Notes: generated by a model not told the origin, from the letters alone. Shown: positions 8,117 to 16,704, counted from the first letter of the stretch. The stretch is 64,000 nucleotides of DNA from JBHICC01 sp046759385 (GCA_046759385.1 JBHICC010000008.1:6304-70303), one strand, 5' to 3'. A program made the numbers and translations.

Positions 8117-9346
8117 TCAGATAGGTCTGCGGCTGTGTCTGCCCGTTCGACCAGTAATAAGAACCGTCGCCACCGTGATCAGACCCACCATACCTACTGC
8201 CCAAAACAGCAGTGCTGGATTGGCATTATCGAGCAAATAGCCAAAAGCGATCGGTGCAGCGATCCCACCGATGTTATAGCCCGTCGACACGAAGCCGAAC
8301 ACCTTGCCTATTTCTCCGATAGGCGTGACCGCACGGATCATCATATCGCGCGACGGGGCGACGATGCCGTTCAGAAAACCGATAACAAGGAACATGAGCG
8401 CAATCGCCTTGAACGGCAATGCGACCGCCGCGATGATAAAGACCGCGACGGCCATAGCGACCAAGCAAAGCGCAACGATCAGATCATGTCGGGCCTTGCG
8501 GTCAGCGATCCATCCACCGATCAATACCCCCACGGGAGATGCAAAAAGGTAGGCGCTCAACACCGCGCCTGCTTCCGCTAGCGGCGCGTTGTAGATCAAA
8601 TTAAGGGCCGACACGCTAAAGCTGGTGAGGCCGTGATTAGAAACTGACAGGCCGGTGAAGAACAGTAGGCCCATGAGGATCGGAAGACTGAAAAGAAGCC
8701 GGAACCCGCCGCGCGTTTGGTTTTCGGTCGATGGCGCTTCCGCACGCCACGTGTCGGTGGCATCGAGCAATGCGTCGGAATTAAACGCGAGCAAAACAGC
8801 CATAGCGCCGCCACCTAGTGCGCAAAGGATCAATGCCGTACGCCAGTCGGTGAAGGTGATGAGAAAAATCATCGTCACTGGAGCCACCGCCGCACCAAGA
8901 TATCCGGCGAACGTGTGGATGGAAAACGCTCTGCCCATGCGTGCCTTGTCGATGGATGCGGTGAGGATAGCGTAGTTGGCAGGGTGATAGACGGCGTTGG
9001 CAAGACCGCCGAGGACCATCAACGCAAGCAATGCACCATAAAAGGGAAACACGCCGATCAAACCAAACGCCAATGATTCCAGAATCAGTCCCGCTATAAG
9101 GATGCTGCGAGCACCGTACCGGTCGACGAGAAATCCCACTGGTGCCTGGGTTAAACCGGTCGTCACACTAAACGTAGCGATGGCAAACCCGAGTTCGGTA
9201 AACCCAACAGCGTAGACCTCACGCAACATGGGGAACAGCGGCGGCAGCAATAACAAATAGAAGTGGCTAACAAAATGGGCCGTACTAATAAGGCTGACGA
9301 CCTTTGCACTGCGTATCGGTCTGTGAACGCTTGTTTCTACATCCAT
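8117..9346 (-). CDS. MFS transporter
   Basis: A 409-residue major facilitator superfamily permease with about 12 hydrophobic segments. The loop 2-3 signature region is recognisable (GFLVDRYGARSILIAGL, about residues 72-88), and the second half has the related GGWIADRKARHDLIV. It starts with a short cytosolic leader containing RPIRSAKV. The class resembles sugar/organic-acid or drug exporters, with no substrate-specific residues I can recognise. It is transcribed alone, leftward, divergent from slyD. A second MFS gene at 20167 belongs to the same broad superfamily but is not a close copy. Confidence 0.88.
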   Translation of the reverse strand: MDVETSVHRPIRSAKVVSLISTAHFVSHFYLLLLPPLFPMLREVYAVGFTELGFAIATFSVTTGLTQAPVGFLVDRYGARSILIAGLILESLAFGLIGVFPFYGALLALMVLGGLANAVYHPANYAILTASIDKARMGRAFSIHTFAGYLGAAVAPVTMIFLITFTDWRTALILCALGGGAMAVLLAFNSDALLDATDTWRAEAPSTENQTRGGFRLLFSLPILMGLLFFTGLSVSNHGLTSFSVSALNLIYNAPLAEAGAVLSAYLFASPVGVLIGGWIADRKARHDLIVALCLVAMAVAVFIIAAVALPFKAIALMFLVIGFLNGIVAPSRDMMIRAVTPIGEIGKVFGFVSTGYNIGGIAAPIAFGYLLDNANPALLFWAVGMVGLITVATVLITGRTGRHSRRPI

Positions 9347-9583
9347 CCTTTATTCATTGCGGCGTGGTGATGCAGCAGAGGGTACCAGTTACTTTTGACT
9401 CGTGCGACGGCGCTAGTGCTCAGCGCGCCATAGCTTTCTGATTAGGCAGTCGTTATACTGGGATTATTGCAGATTATAACCGCTGATTATTTCGGAAACG
9501 TCGTCAAGGTCTTCCCGTTATTTCACCCTTACTAGTATGCACGCGTACAATTCACTTATCGCATACGCCAGAGAGATCATGAC

Positions 9584-10069
9584 ATGCAAGTAAATAAAGA
9601 CAAGGTTGTCACCATTGATTACACACTTGAGGATAACAACGGAACCGTGATTGATAGCTCAGAGGGCGGTGACCCGTTTTCTTATATTCATGGTATCGGT
9701 GCTGCGATTCCAGGGCTCGAAGCCGCGTTGGAAGGCAAATCGATCGGTGAGGAGTTGGCTGTATCCCTGACACCTGGTCAGGCATATGGTGAGCGAGATG
9801 AGTCTCTTGTTCAGGTGATAGCCAAAGACCGGTTTGAAGCTGAAGGGGAGCTCGAAGTGGGCATGCAGTTTCGGGCGAGTACGAATGCGGGTGAGACGCG
9901 AGTCGTGACCATTACGAAGATCGACGATGACGACGTCACCGTCGACGGTAATCATCCGTTGGCGGGAGTAACGCTCAACTTTGCCGTCGCTGTGCGGGGT
10001 GTGCGCGATGCGACTGAGGAAGAGCTGGCGCACGGCCATGTGCATGGGCCCGAAGGCCCGCAGCACTGA
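9584..10069 (+). CDS. slyD: FKBP-type peptidyl-prolyl isomerase, SlyD
   Basis: A 161-residue SlyD-type isomerase and chaperone. The FKBP half is clear (VTIDYTLEDNNGTVIDSS, then PFSYIHGIGAAIPGLEAALEGK). The insert-in-flap chaperone domain lies at about residues 70-125, followed by HPLAGVTLNFAVAVRGVRDATEEEL. The tail is His-containing (AHGHVHGPEGPQH), shorter than the metal-binding tail of E. coli SlyD, so only weak nickel binding is expected. A TATACT box lies at 9454-9459. The next gene starts 31 bases after the stop and may be co-transcribed. Confidence 0.93.
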   Translation: MQVNKDKVVTIDYTLEDNNGTVIDSSEGGDPFSYIHGIGAAIPGLEAALEGKSIGEELAVSLTPGQAYGERDESLVQVIAKDRFEAEGELEVGMQFRASTNAGETRVVTITKIDDDDVTVDGNHPLAGVTLNFAVAVRGVRDATEEELAHGHVHGPEGPQH

Positions 10070-10100
10070 AAGAGTTCTGAATACCTCGAAGCGTAGTAGT

Positions 10101-10601
10101 GTGCGAATCGTCGCGGTGGCGCGCGAATTCATTGATACGACCGTCGACGCGATCGTCGAGGAGGAAGATACTTCACTTACGCTAAGTGCCGAACCCAGAG
10201 TGAAGCAGGTTGGCGAGCCACACGAGAAGCTGATCCAACAAGCGCTTGACTCTCAACCCAAGGCACTAGGCTCGGTGGTGGTGAAAGACGATTCGCCAAT
10301 CCGCTTTCTCGCCATTATCCATGACTTGGGGCAAGAACCTTCCTGGAGTGAAGCGTGGATTGCCACTGCTCTTCGTAATGTCCTACGTGAAGCCGAAAGG
10401 CGAGCGCTTCGCTCGATTGCACTACCCGCCCTCGGCAGCGTGCATGGTCGGTTCGACGAGCGCCGGTTTGCAGTATTGCTCAAGGATTCCCTAGCGCAAG
10501 GCAAGATTGCGCATCTGCAAACCCTATGGCTAATCGTGTCTGATCACGCTGGCCGAGACGTGTTCGAAGAACTGGGCATAGTCACGTCAGACTACTTGTG
10601 A
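10101..10601 (+). CDS. Macro-domain-like hypothetical protein
   Basis: A 166-residue protein starting at GTG 10101, where the sequence becomes protein-like (VRIVAVAREFIDTTVDAIV). The fold-level resemblance is to macro domains, which bind ADP-ribose. The clue is ALRNVLREAERRALRSIALPALGSVHG at about 92-118, like the conserved A-x-x-N-x-L ... S-I-A-x-P-A-x-x-x-x-x-G run of that family. The glycine-rich phosphate loop expected at the N-terminus is not evident, so binding is uncertain. It follows slyD by 31 bases on the same strand. Confidence 0.5.
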   Translation: MRIVAVAREFIDTTVDAIVEEEDTSLTLSAEPRVKQVGEPHEKLIQQALDSQPKALGSVVVKDDSPIRFLAIIHDLGQEPSWSEAWIATALRNVLREAERRALRSIALPALGSVHGRFDERRFAVLLKDSLAQGKIAHLQTLWLIVSDHAGRDVFEELGIVTSDYL

Positions 10602-10778
10602 ATCGCACTATTAACACCTTAAGGAAATGACGGCGCCGAATGGCTGTCGGGCTCCCGGGTGGCACTTTTCCCACCTCCTAACGTGTTGTTTTCTTGCCAC
10701 AATCATACTCGCCTGTGAGCCCATGGCATGCGAATTGCACTACACTTTAAGCAATTAGCTAAATAGAGGTGCCTCGAT

Positions 10779-11630
10779 ATGAAGAGCGTCCTTGTCCGGG
10801 ACGATACGCGGAGGCCCAAGGAATCCACGGTGGTCGAAAGGCCGACGGGGACTTTCAAGGACCGTGCCCCGGCCGACCTTACCGAAGACAACAGCGCCGC
10901 TTCGCTTTCCGCACCGGCGACAGCCGACGCGGTCGAGCCCACCCCAAGCGTCGCCCAGCGCGTAGCCCAGTTATTCTTTGACCCGGCGAGAGCGGCCGAC
11001 CAAGACCCTTATCGCTATGTCCTGGTTTTGCGGTTTGTGCTGCTCAATCTGGTAGCGTTTGCACTACTTGGCGCAGCTTATATGCAGGGCTTGGTCGACA
11101 TCGTGATCGCTGCCGACCGCACTTATCTTTCAGTGCTAATCTTTCTCGTCTTCCTAGTCGGACTTGGAATCAGTGCACGGAAGGTTTGGCAAACGAGCGC
11201 CGAGCTCAATCACGCGCGCGAATTTAAGACAGGCCCGGGATCTGTCGTTGCCGAAGATCTTGCGCGTCAGGTCGGCCAAGATCTTGAAAACCGACCAAAA
11301 GTCTCCGGCGGGGTGCGCTTGAAACTATCGCACCGCATCGCCATCGTGCGTCACATCGCGAACAGCTTAGTGCTGCTCGGCCTGATTGGTACCGTGCTCG
11401 GTTTCATCATTGCACTCTCTGGCGTGGATCCCGAGAACGCTACCGACATCAGCTCTATCTCGCCCATGGTGTCAACGCTGATCAGCGGGATGTCGACCGC
11501 GTTGTATACCACCCTGGTCGGCGCCGTGCTCAATGTTTGGTTGATGGCAAATCACCAGCTGCTGGCAGGCGGCACGGTTAAACTGATCGCCGCGCTGATC
11601 GATTTGTCAGAGGAAAATGCGCGAGATTGA
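10779..11630 (+). CDS. MotA/TolQ/ExbB-family proton channel subunit
   Basis: A 283-residue inner-membrane protein. After a 75-residue, charged cytosolic N-terminus come helices at about 81-103 and 115-133, a 55-residue cytosolic loop, then the paired channel helices at about 191-213 and 236-257. The family signature GLIGTVLGFI is at 201-210, and ALYTTLVGAVLNVW at 241-254 matches the final channel helix. The N-terminal extension is unusual for the family. AGAGG nine bases before the ATG is a good ribosome site. It overlaps the next gene by 14 bases, so the two are translationally coupled. Confidence 0.85.
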   Translation: MKSVLVRDDTRRPKESTVVERPTGTFKDRAPADLTEDNSAASLSAPATADAVEPTPSVAQRVAQLFFDPARAADQDPYRYVLVLRFVLLNLVAFALLGAAYMQGLVDIVIAADRTYLSVLIFLVFLVGLGISARKVWQTSAELNHAREFKTGPGSVVAEDLARQVGQDLENRPKVSGGVRLKLSHRIAIVRHIANSLVLLGLIGTVLGFIIALSGVDPENATDISSISPMVSTLISGMSTALYTTLVGAVLNVWLMANHQLLAGGTVKLIAALIDLSEENARD

Positions 11631-12222
11631 TCTCTTTGATGACGAAAGCGGCGCCACGGTGTTCCGCGATGTCATCATGCTCGCTTTGGCTGGCTTCGTC
11701 ATGCTGGTGCTTTTGCTTTTGCCCCATCTAAACCCACCCGGCGTTGCCGAAGACACAGTGCGCAGTCCTGGAAATGTAATCGTTGAACTGCGTTGGCCTG
11801 ACGACTTCGATGCTGATGTGGATCTATGGGTGCAGGCGCCAGGTGATGTGCCAGTAGGTTACTCGAACAAAGGTGGAGCAGTGTTCAATCTTTTGCGTGA
11901 TGACTTGGGCTACACTGCAGACCTAACCGGCCTGAACTACGAATTCACTTACAGTCGAGGTGTACCGTCGGGCGAATACACGGTGAACGTGCATCTTTAC
12001 CAGAACCAGGAGCAGAAATACCCTGTCCCCGCGACCATTGTGGTCAGCGTTAAGGCGTCAGTGGAAGCGTCTGCGCAGCAGATTTTGTCAACGAAACTGG
12101 ACCTTAAGCGGGAAGGCCAAGAAGTCACCGCCTTTCGTTTCAAGCTCAACGACAAAGGACGGTTAGTCAAAGACAGCGTCCACAATCTTCCGCGGCCGAT
12201 ACGCTCGGCGCACGTATTATGA
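11617..12222 (+). CDS. ExbD/MotB-position protein with beta-rich periplasmic domain
   Basis: A 201-residue protein with one membrane helix at about 17-37 (FRDVIMLALAGFVMLV). Asp18 in FRDVIML occupies the place of ExbD Asp25 (FIDVML), the proton-carrying residue. This supports a role as the second channel subunit. The rest is periplasmic but is neither the ExbD/TolR C-terminal fold nor an OmpA-like domain. Instead residues 54-200 look beta-rich, with DADVDLWVQAP and SGEYTVNVHLYQNQ. I do not recognise the domain. It overlaps the gene before by 14 bases and the gene after by 4 bases. Confidence 0.75.
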   Translation: MREIDLFDDESGATVFRDVIMLALAGFVMLVLLLLPHLNPPGVAEDTVRSPGNVIVELRWPDDFDADVDLWVQAPGDVPVGYSNKGGAVFNLLRDDLGYTADLTGLNYEFTYSRGVPSGEYTVNVHLYQNQEQKYPVPATIVVSVKASVEASAQQILSTKLDLKREGQEVTAFRFKLNDKGRLVKDSVHNLPRPIRSAHVL

Positions 12223-12728
12223 GTCAGGTACTCTATACGTTCGGTGCCTCGGCGATAGTGGCAGCGGTCCTCGCCGCCATCACCATCTGGTCGCCGAGAG
12301 CATTACGGACCAAGCTCGCGGCTTTGGCCGTCGCCGCGGTGTTCCTGCCGACTATATACGTCAGTTTGATTGAACTCTTGAGTCAGCCAAAACCCATCGG
12401 TCTCGAGTGGCGGCGGATTGAAGTAAATGAGGCGACCGTACTCAGCTCGAGCCTGGATGAAGGCAAAGCGATTTACTTATGGCTTGCAGTGCCGGGGGTC
12501 GTCGAACCGCGTGCCTATGCCCTTCCTTGGGATCGAAAGCTTGCGCAGAATCTCCACCGGGCGCAGCAGGACGCAGAGGGCAACGGGACGCCAGTCCGTA
12601 TCAAGTTTCCCTTTGCGAAAAGCGAGGCCGATAGGCGCATGTTTTACGCGGTGCCGCAACCGAAGCGGCCGCCAAAGGCCGTTCCGGCCAACACAGCTAT
12701 CTTCTACCAGCCTGAACTGCGGCGTTAA
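12219..12728 (+). CDS. Membrane protein of the proton-channel operon
   Basis: A 169-residue protein I do not recognise. Helices are visible at about 4-22 (TFGASAIVAAVLAAITIW) and 31-50, followed by a soluble part of about 110 residues. That part includes AIYLWLAVPGVVEPRAYALP and ends in a proline-rich tail. It starts with an ATGA overlap on the ExbD-like gene, so it is part of the same translational unit. The soluble part is probably periplasmic, judged from two short helices and the preceding RTK loop, but topology is uncertain. Confidence 0.65.
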   Translation: MSQVLYTFGASAIVAAVLAAITIWSPRALRTKLAALAVAAVFLPTIYVSLIELLSQPKPIGLEWRRIEVNEATVLSSSLDEGKAIYLWLAVPGVVEPRAYALPWDRKLAQNLHRAQQDAEGNGTPVRIKFPFAKSEADRRMFYAVPQPKRPPKAVPANTAIFYQPELRR

Positions 12729-12854
12729 TCACCCGTCTTTCCGCAGCTGCCAGTTCGCTCCGGAAGCCTCCGGGCGCACTTCGCCCGATGGGGCGGTTTG
12801 TCCTCTGCCGCGCATGTGAACATAACTTGTATACGCTAACGAGGCTGTGTGGTC

Positions 12855-13328
12855 ATGACCTATTCGGATTCAGAGTTGAATCGTGCCGTATTACAGGAAA
12901 TCATCAATAGCCATCGCTTCTTCGAAGCGTGGTTTTCGGGCCAATGCGAAGGCGGCGACGCCTATTTCAGTAAACATCTATTGAGTCGGATCGCGCCGGA
13001 TTTCCACATCGTCATGCCCGGTGGGAAACTAATGAGTGGCAAGAGCTTGCTTGGGGATATACGCAAGGCCTACGGCACCAATCCGCAGTTCAAGATCGAA
13101 ATCCGCAACGTCGTCGGGCGACGTCTCGACAAGATTGGCGTGTTGATGCTGGCAACCTATGAGGAGTGGCAGAAAAACGCGCTCAATTCGAAGCCAGCCA
13201 ACAATGCGCGTTTGTCGAGCGCCCTTTTCAGACGAGACCCTAGCGTGCCAAACGGCTTTCTATGGGTGCACGTACACGAGACCTGGTTGCCGGAGGCCGT
13301 CGTTTCGGTCGACCGGTTCGATTTTTGA
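12855..13328 (+). CDS. SnoaL/NTF2-like protein
   Basis: A 157-residue protein with the layout of small NTF2/SnoaL cone-fold proteins. A helical start (ILNSHRFFEAWFSGQ type) is followed by LLSRIAPDFHIVMPGGKLMSGKSLLGDIRKAYG, then strands ending in WVHVHETWLP. ATG 12855 is preferred over the GTG six bases earlier because GAGG lies 10 bases before it. These folds serve as isomerases, ester hydrolases or small-molecule binders, and nothing here fixes which. It is transcribed alone. Confidence 0.6.
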   Translation: MTYSDSELNRAVLQEIINSHRFFEAWFSGQCEGGDAYFSKHLLSRIAPDFHIVMPGGKLMSGKSLLGDIRKAYGTNPQFKIEIRNVVGRRLDKIGVLMLATYEEWQKNALNSKPANNARLSSALFRRDPSVPNGFLWVHVHETWLPEAVVSVDRFDF

Positions 13329-13619
13329 CGACAACATTGATTCGCCATCAGTGCAGGATCATCGAGGAATTGACCGCATAGCCAATGCAGATAGCCGGAC
13401 GGCAATTATCTATCGCTGCAAATCGAGAAATACGGACGTCGAAGAACCCTATAATCTGTAGCGTTTCAACGTGATCGAACGAGTGTCGAAACTTTTTACA
13501 ATTCCTACGCGGGAACAACCTCCACTTCTACTCGTCAAACACTTAAAATAGCGGCAATGAATGCCGCATACAGATTGTGGAGCATTCTGTTTAACCACCC
13601 AATCAGGAGGAGAACCCCG
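13329..13619. other. Intergenic stretch before the transglycosylase leader ORF
   Basis: No gene is supported. The right part holds a perfect six-base-pair hairpin at 13551-13567 and leads into a strong ribosome site (AGGAGGAG) for the 18-codon ORF at 13620. The left part is featureless to my reading. Confidence 0.5.
13551..13567 (+). promoter_or_regulatory. Perfect hairpin in the transglycosylase leader
   Basis: GCGGCA (13551-13556) and TGCCGC (13562-13567) form a six-base-pair stem around a five-base loop. It lies about 53 bases before the 18-codon leader ORF. No T tract follows, so it is not a terminator. It may be a leader structure, but its role is unknown. Confidence 0.4.
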
Positions 13620-13676
13620 ATGAAGGATGCGCATGGGGTGGTAGTACCACTGGCATTCATCGGAGGCTGTACATGA
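13620..13676 (+). CDS. Eighteen-codon leader ORF overlapping the transglycosylase start
   Basis: An ATG with an excellent ribosome site (AGGAGGAG, 8 bases upstream) opens an 18-codon frame, MKDAHGVVVPLAFIGGCT. Its TGA overlaps the ATG of the transglycosylase gene (ATGA). The strong site and the overlap suggest real translation and coupling. The peptide has no recognisable regulatory residue run such as a stall motif. The transglycosylase also has its own GGAGG seven bases before its ATG, so the leader may tune rather than enable expression. Confidence 0.45.
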   Translation: MKDAHGVVVPLAFIGGCT

Positions 13677-14338
13677 AACCGTTAATTATTCCTACACTCG
13701 TTGGAGGACTTGTCATAAGTCTCGGCATTAACCTGCTCCAGTACCAGAAGACGCAACAGTTGGAGCGGCAGGTCCATCAGAGCGAGTATGACGTGCGCTC
13801 TGCTCACCATTTGATGGATGTGGAAGAAGAATACCTGCAGATGATGATTGGGCAGGTAAGGAACGTTGCCGGCATCGAGAATGAGTTCAAAGCGCGGCAT
13901 TATGCGCAGACGTACATCGATGCTGCGAACGAATATCATCTTGACGCACGTCTGCTGCTGTTCTTGGCTTTAGTGGAAAGCAGCTTCGACGCGCATGCGA
14001 AGTCGCATAAAGGCGCACTTGGCATGATGCAGGTCATGCCCAAAGTCTGGCTGGAGAACATCGACTTTATCGCGGATGATAAGGACCTGATGGATCCCTA
14101 CTTGAACATCCATGCGGGTGCTCATGTCTTGAGGCACTACCTCGATCGCGCAGATGGCAATGTAAAGCTTGCGTTGCTTATGTACAACAGAGGTGAGGGC
14201 ACCGTGAATAAGGAGATCCTGAAGGGGCTCGACCCCAGCAACGGCTTCGCCCGTAAGATCTTGCATGGCCGGGCACTCCCCGCCAAGTTGGACAGGAAGC
14301 GAGGTCGCAACGCCGCCCGGATCGCGTTTGCGCAATAG
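13673..14338 (+). CDS. SLT-domain lytic transglycosylase, membrane-anchored
   Basis: A 221-residue protein with an N-terminal signal anchor (about 5-22) and a short coiled segment (residues 25-55). An SLT catalytic domain follows from about 85. Glu102 in LALVESSFDAHAKSHKGALG is the catalytic acid, and GMMQVMPKVW completes the motif. HAGAHVLRHYLDRADGNVKLALLMYNRG matches the C-terminal half of the lysozyme-like fold. It cleaves peptidoglycan glycan strands to 1,6-anhydro products in the periplasm. GGAGG lies seven bases before the ATG, and an 18-codon ORF overlaps it. Confidence 0.88.
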   Translation: MKPLIIPTLVGGLVISLGINLLQYQKTQQLERQVHQSEYDVRSAHHLMDVEEEYLQMMIGQVRNVAGIENEFKARHYAQTYIDAANEYHLDARLLLFLALVESSFDAHAKSHKGALGMMQVMPKVWLENIDFIADDKDLMDPYLNIHAGAHVLRHYLDRADGNVKLALLMYNRGEGTVNKEILKGLDPSNGFARKILHGRALPAKLDRKRGRNAARIAFAQ

Positions 14339-14568
14339 CACGTCGGGCGCTCCCAGTGCCCGATCTCGCTTCGCGCCACCTGGTTACAGCTCGCCGGTGA
14401 GGGCGCGACCGTTCGCATTTCTCTGCCGTCGCAGTCGCGTACTAGTATCGCATCGACACGGGAAGTCTATAATTTACTTAGCGAGCGGATAATGCTTCGG
14501 TAGGAGTTTGGCACGGAGCGTGCATACTTTTTTGGCCAAGGACGCAGCAGCGAGGCCAACAATCGCTC

Positions 14569-15681
14569 ATGGACAGTGTCTTCAAACGGCGTGGTTTTCT
14601 CCCCGAGTCGGATCCCCTCGGCGCCTTCCCCACCGACTCGGAATTCTCGATTCTCGACGAGCTCGGGCGCGATTTACCCAGTCTGCTTTACGACCCGGGC
14701 TTTCGGCAGTATGCGCGCGAGCTGGAAATCCCGCGGTGGCCGGAATCGCGGAATAAACCGGGTGATTTGCAGGAACTGCGTCTGTACTACGTGCGCGTTG
14801 GCTTTCTCGCCTCGGCCTATATCAACCAGGTTGGCCAGCCAGTGGCCACATTGTTGCCACGCAATATCGCGGTGCCATTGTGTCGGGCGTGTCGGCTATT
14901 GGGCCGCCCGCCGATCCTAGGCTACGACGGTTATGCACTATACAACTGGAAGCGTTTCAGAGCGCACGACCCAATCACGCTTGGCAATATCGATACCATC
15001 CAGAACTTTGTTCACCAATACGATGAGCATTGGTTCATCCTCGTGCACATCGAGATTGAAGCGATCGGAGCGACAGTCTTGCGGGCTATTGCCCGTGCGG
15101 CCGATGCTGTCGGGAACGAAGATTCAGAAGCGATAAATAGCTGCCTGTCCGAAATCGAATATGCGGTCCGCCAAAAGGCCAACGTGCTCCGGCGTATACC
15201 AGAGCACATGGATCATGCGCTTTACTATAAAACCTTCCGACCTTACATTCGTTTCTTCGAAAACGTTCTGTACGAAGGTGTCGATCACGAACCCGTCAGC
15301 TTTCGCGGCGAGACCGGTGCACAGAGCAGCCTAATGCCGGCACTTGTCGCATTCTTGAAGATTCCACATCGGCCGTCGGTATTGACGAATCATCTTGCTG
15401 ACATGTCCAACTATATGCCGCCCGCCCACCGAGCGTTAATCGAGGAGATCCAAGGAATGTCATCCGTGCGTGATCTTGCCGGCGCAGACGCTTTCAACGG
15501 ATTGCTCGACGCGGTCGCGAGCTTTCGGGAAATACACTACGGGTGGGCGCAGCAATACATTAACCGCTGGGCCGACGATCCTCGAGGCACCGGTGGCACA
15601 CCGTACATGCGGTGGCTTCGCCAATTGATCGACGAGACGCGCGGTTGGCAGGTCCCATCCGGCAAATCGACTGCCGCTTAG
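14569..15681 (+). CDS. Indoleamine 2,3-dioxygenase homologue
   Basis: A 370-residue haem dioxygenase of the IDO family, expected to open the indole ring of tryptophan or a related indole. Family landmarks are in order: YYVRVGFLASAYINQ (73-87), LGYDGYALYNW (117-127), FRGETGAQSSLMPALVAFLKI (245-265), MSNYMPPAHRALIEEI (279-294) and GTGGTPYMRWL (340-350). His323 in FREIHYGWAQQY is at the place of the proximal haem ligand. Length fits bacterial members. It is followed convergently by the TGS GTPase. No kynureninase or kynurenine formamidase gene is nearby, so the pathway is not apparent. Substrate is inferred. Confidence 0.87.
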   Translation: MDSVFKRRGFLPESDPLGAFPTDSEFSILDELGRDLPSLLYDPGFRQYARELEIPRWPESRNKPGDLQELRLYYVRVGFLASAYINQVGQPVATLLPRNIAVPLCRACRLLGRPPILGYDGYALYNWKRFRAHDPITLGNIDTIQNFVHQYDEHWFILVHIEIEAIGATVLRAIARAADAVGNEDSEAINSCLSEIEYAVRQKANVLRRIPEHMDHALYYKTFRPYIRFFENVLYEGVDHEPVSFRGETGAQSSLMPALVAFLKIPHRPSVLTNHLADMSNYMPPAHRALIEEIQGMSSVRDLAGADAFNGLLDAVASFREIHYGWAQQYINRWADDPRGTGGTPYMRWLRQLIDETRGWQVPSGKSTAA

Positions 15682-15684
15682 TTT

Positions 15685-16704
15685 TCATCCATGCAGTTCA
15701 AGGACATCGCCGTCAGTGACGAGGTGGTCCCGTCCAACCTGTTGACCGTCGAACTCCGCGCCGCCCCATAACCGTGCGTACCGAAGCGACTCGCCGAGCT
15801 CCTTATGCACGAGCATTGCCACCTCGTGTACCGTTTGCCCGCGGCGGACGGTGAAGGGTTTGTCCTTATCCGGCGGTCGCCCGGGCGCCTTGGTGTAAAC
15901 CCGTACAATTCCGAGTCGGTGAAACAGCCACGGGGCGATCTCATCTAATCCGGCGCCGTTCGTGGCCGAAACCGCGATGACCGGATAACGCAAACCGGCG
16001 AGTTCCTGGAACACCTTAAGCTCCTCGTGCAAGCGAGGGATCTGATCGACTTTGGTCGCGATCATCAAGGTGGGCAAGCGAATGGCGAACGGGTCCGGAA
16101 GCTCGTCGTTTCCAGCAGCGACTGACGTCTTTCCCCAATAGTCGGTCAGGGTCACACGCTTTGGCGCGAGCATTTCGTGGACTGCGTTGACTTGGTCGAC
16201 GCAGTCCGGGTCGCTGAGATCGACAACCAGCAAACATGCATCGGCCGGTTGTAGGGCATTGGGGAGCCACGGCACCGGGTGCTCAGGGGACACCGGTGGT
16301 AGGTCCACGAGCTGAAAATGGATGTCTTCATGCGGCAGCATGCCCGGCTGCGGAAACTGTGTCGTGAACGGATAGGGACCGGCCTGCGCGTGAGAGCCGG
16401 TCAGCCTCTCGTGTAAGGTCGATTTCCCCGAGTTAGGTGGACCGATAAGGGCAATCTGCGCCGCGCCTTCCGGGCGGATGACAGTGGGCGGTCCTCCGCG
16501 CGCACCTCCTTTTTTTGGACCCGCCAATTCCTCGGTGAGCTGTTTGATGCGTGTCTTGATATCCGCCTGCAGGTGCTCAGTTCCCTTGTGCTTTGGTATC
16601 GTGCGCAGCATTTCGCGTAAGCAAGTCAGCCGCTCCTTAGCGTCGCGCGCGCGTCTGAACGAGGCTTCCGCCGCTTTATATTCCGGTGTCAGGTTGGCTG
16701 GCAT
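15685..16704 (-). CDS. Obg/DRG-like GTPase with TGS domain
   Basis: A 339-residue TRAFAC GTPase related to DRG and Obg proteins. Residues 5-62 are a charged helical region. G1 is GPPNSGKST at 88-96, and G2 has FTT around 113-115. G3 reads DLPP at 134-137 where most members have D-x-P-G. G4 is TKVD at 217-220. A TGS domain covers about 267-338 (KPFTVRRGQTVHEVAMLVHKELGESLRYARLW). The likely role is ribosome-linked or translation-linked GTP hydrolysis; the exact function is unknown. It converges on the IDO gene with a three-base gap. Confidence 0.88.
   Translation of the reverse strand: MPANLTPEYKAAEASFRRARDAKERLTCLREMLRTIPKHKGTEHLQADIKTRIKQLTEELAGPKKGGARGGPPTVIRPEGAAQIALIGPPNSGKSTLHERLTGSHAQAGPYPFTTQFPQPGMLPHEDIHFQLVDLPPVSPEHPVPWLPNALQPADACLLVVDLSDPDCVDQVNAVHEMLAPKRVTLTDYWGKTSVAAGNDELPDPFAIRLPTLMIATKVDQIPRLHEELKVFQELAGLRYPVIAVSATNGAGLDEIAPWLFHRLGIVRVYTKAPGRPPDKDKPFTVRRGQTVHEVAMLVHKELGESLRYARLWGGAEFDGQQVGRDHLVTDGDVLELHG

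Noticed and set aside
10779..12728. Zorya-type defence system
   Set aside because: Zorya has a MotA-like ZorA, but its ZorB carries an OmpA-like domain and helicase or nuclease genes follow. None of these is present here.
12427..12819. A 130-codon plus-strand frame inside the operon's third gene
   Set aside because: It lies in another frame of the 12219 gene and has the arginine-rich signature of a shadow frame.
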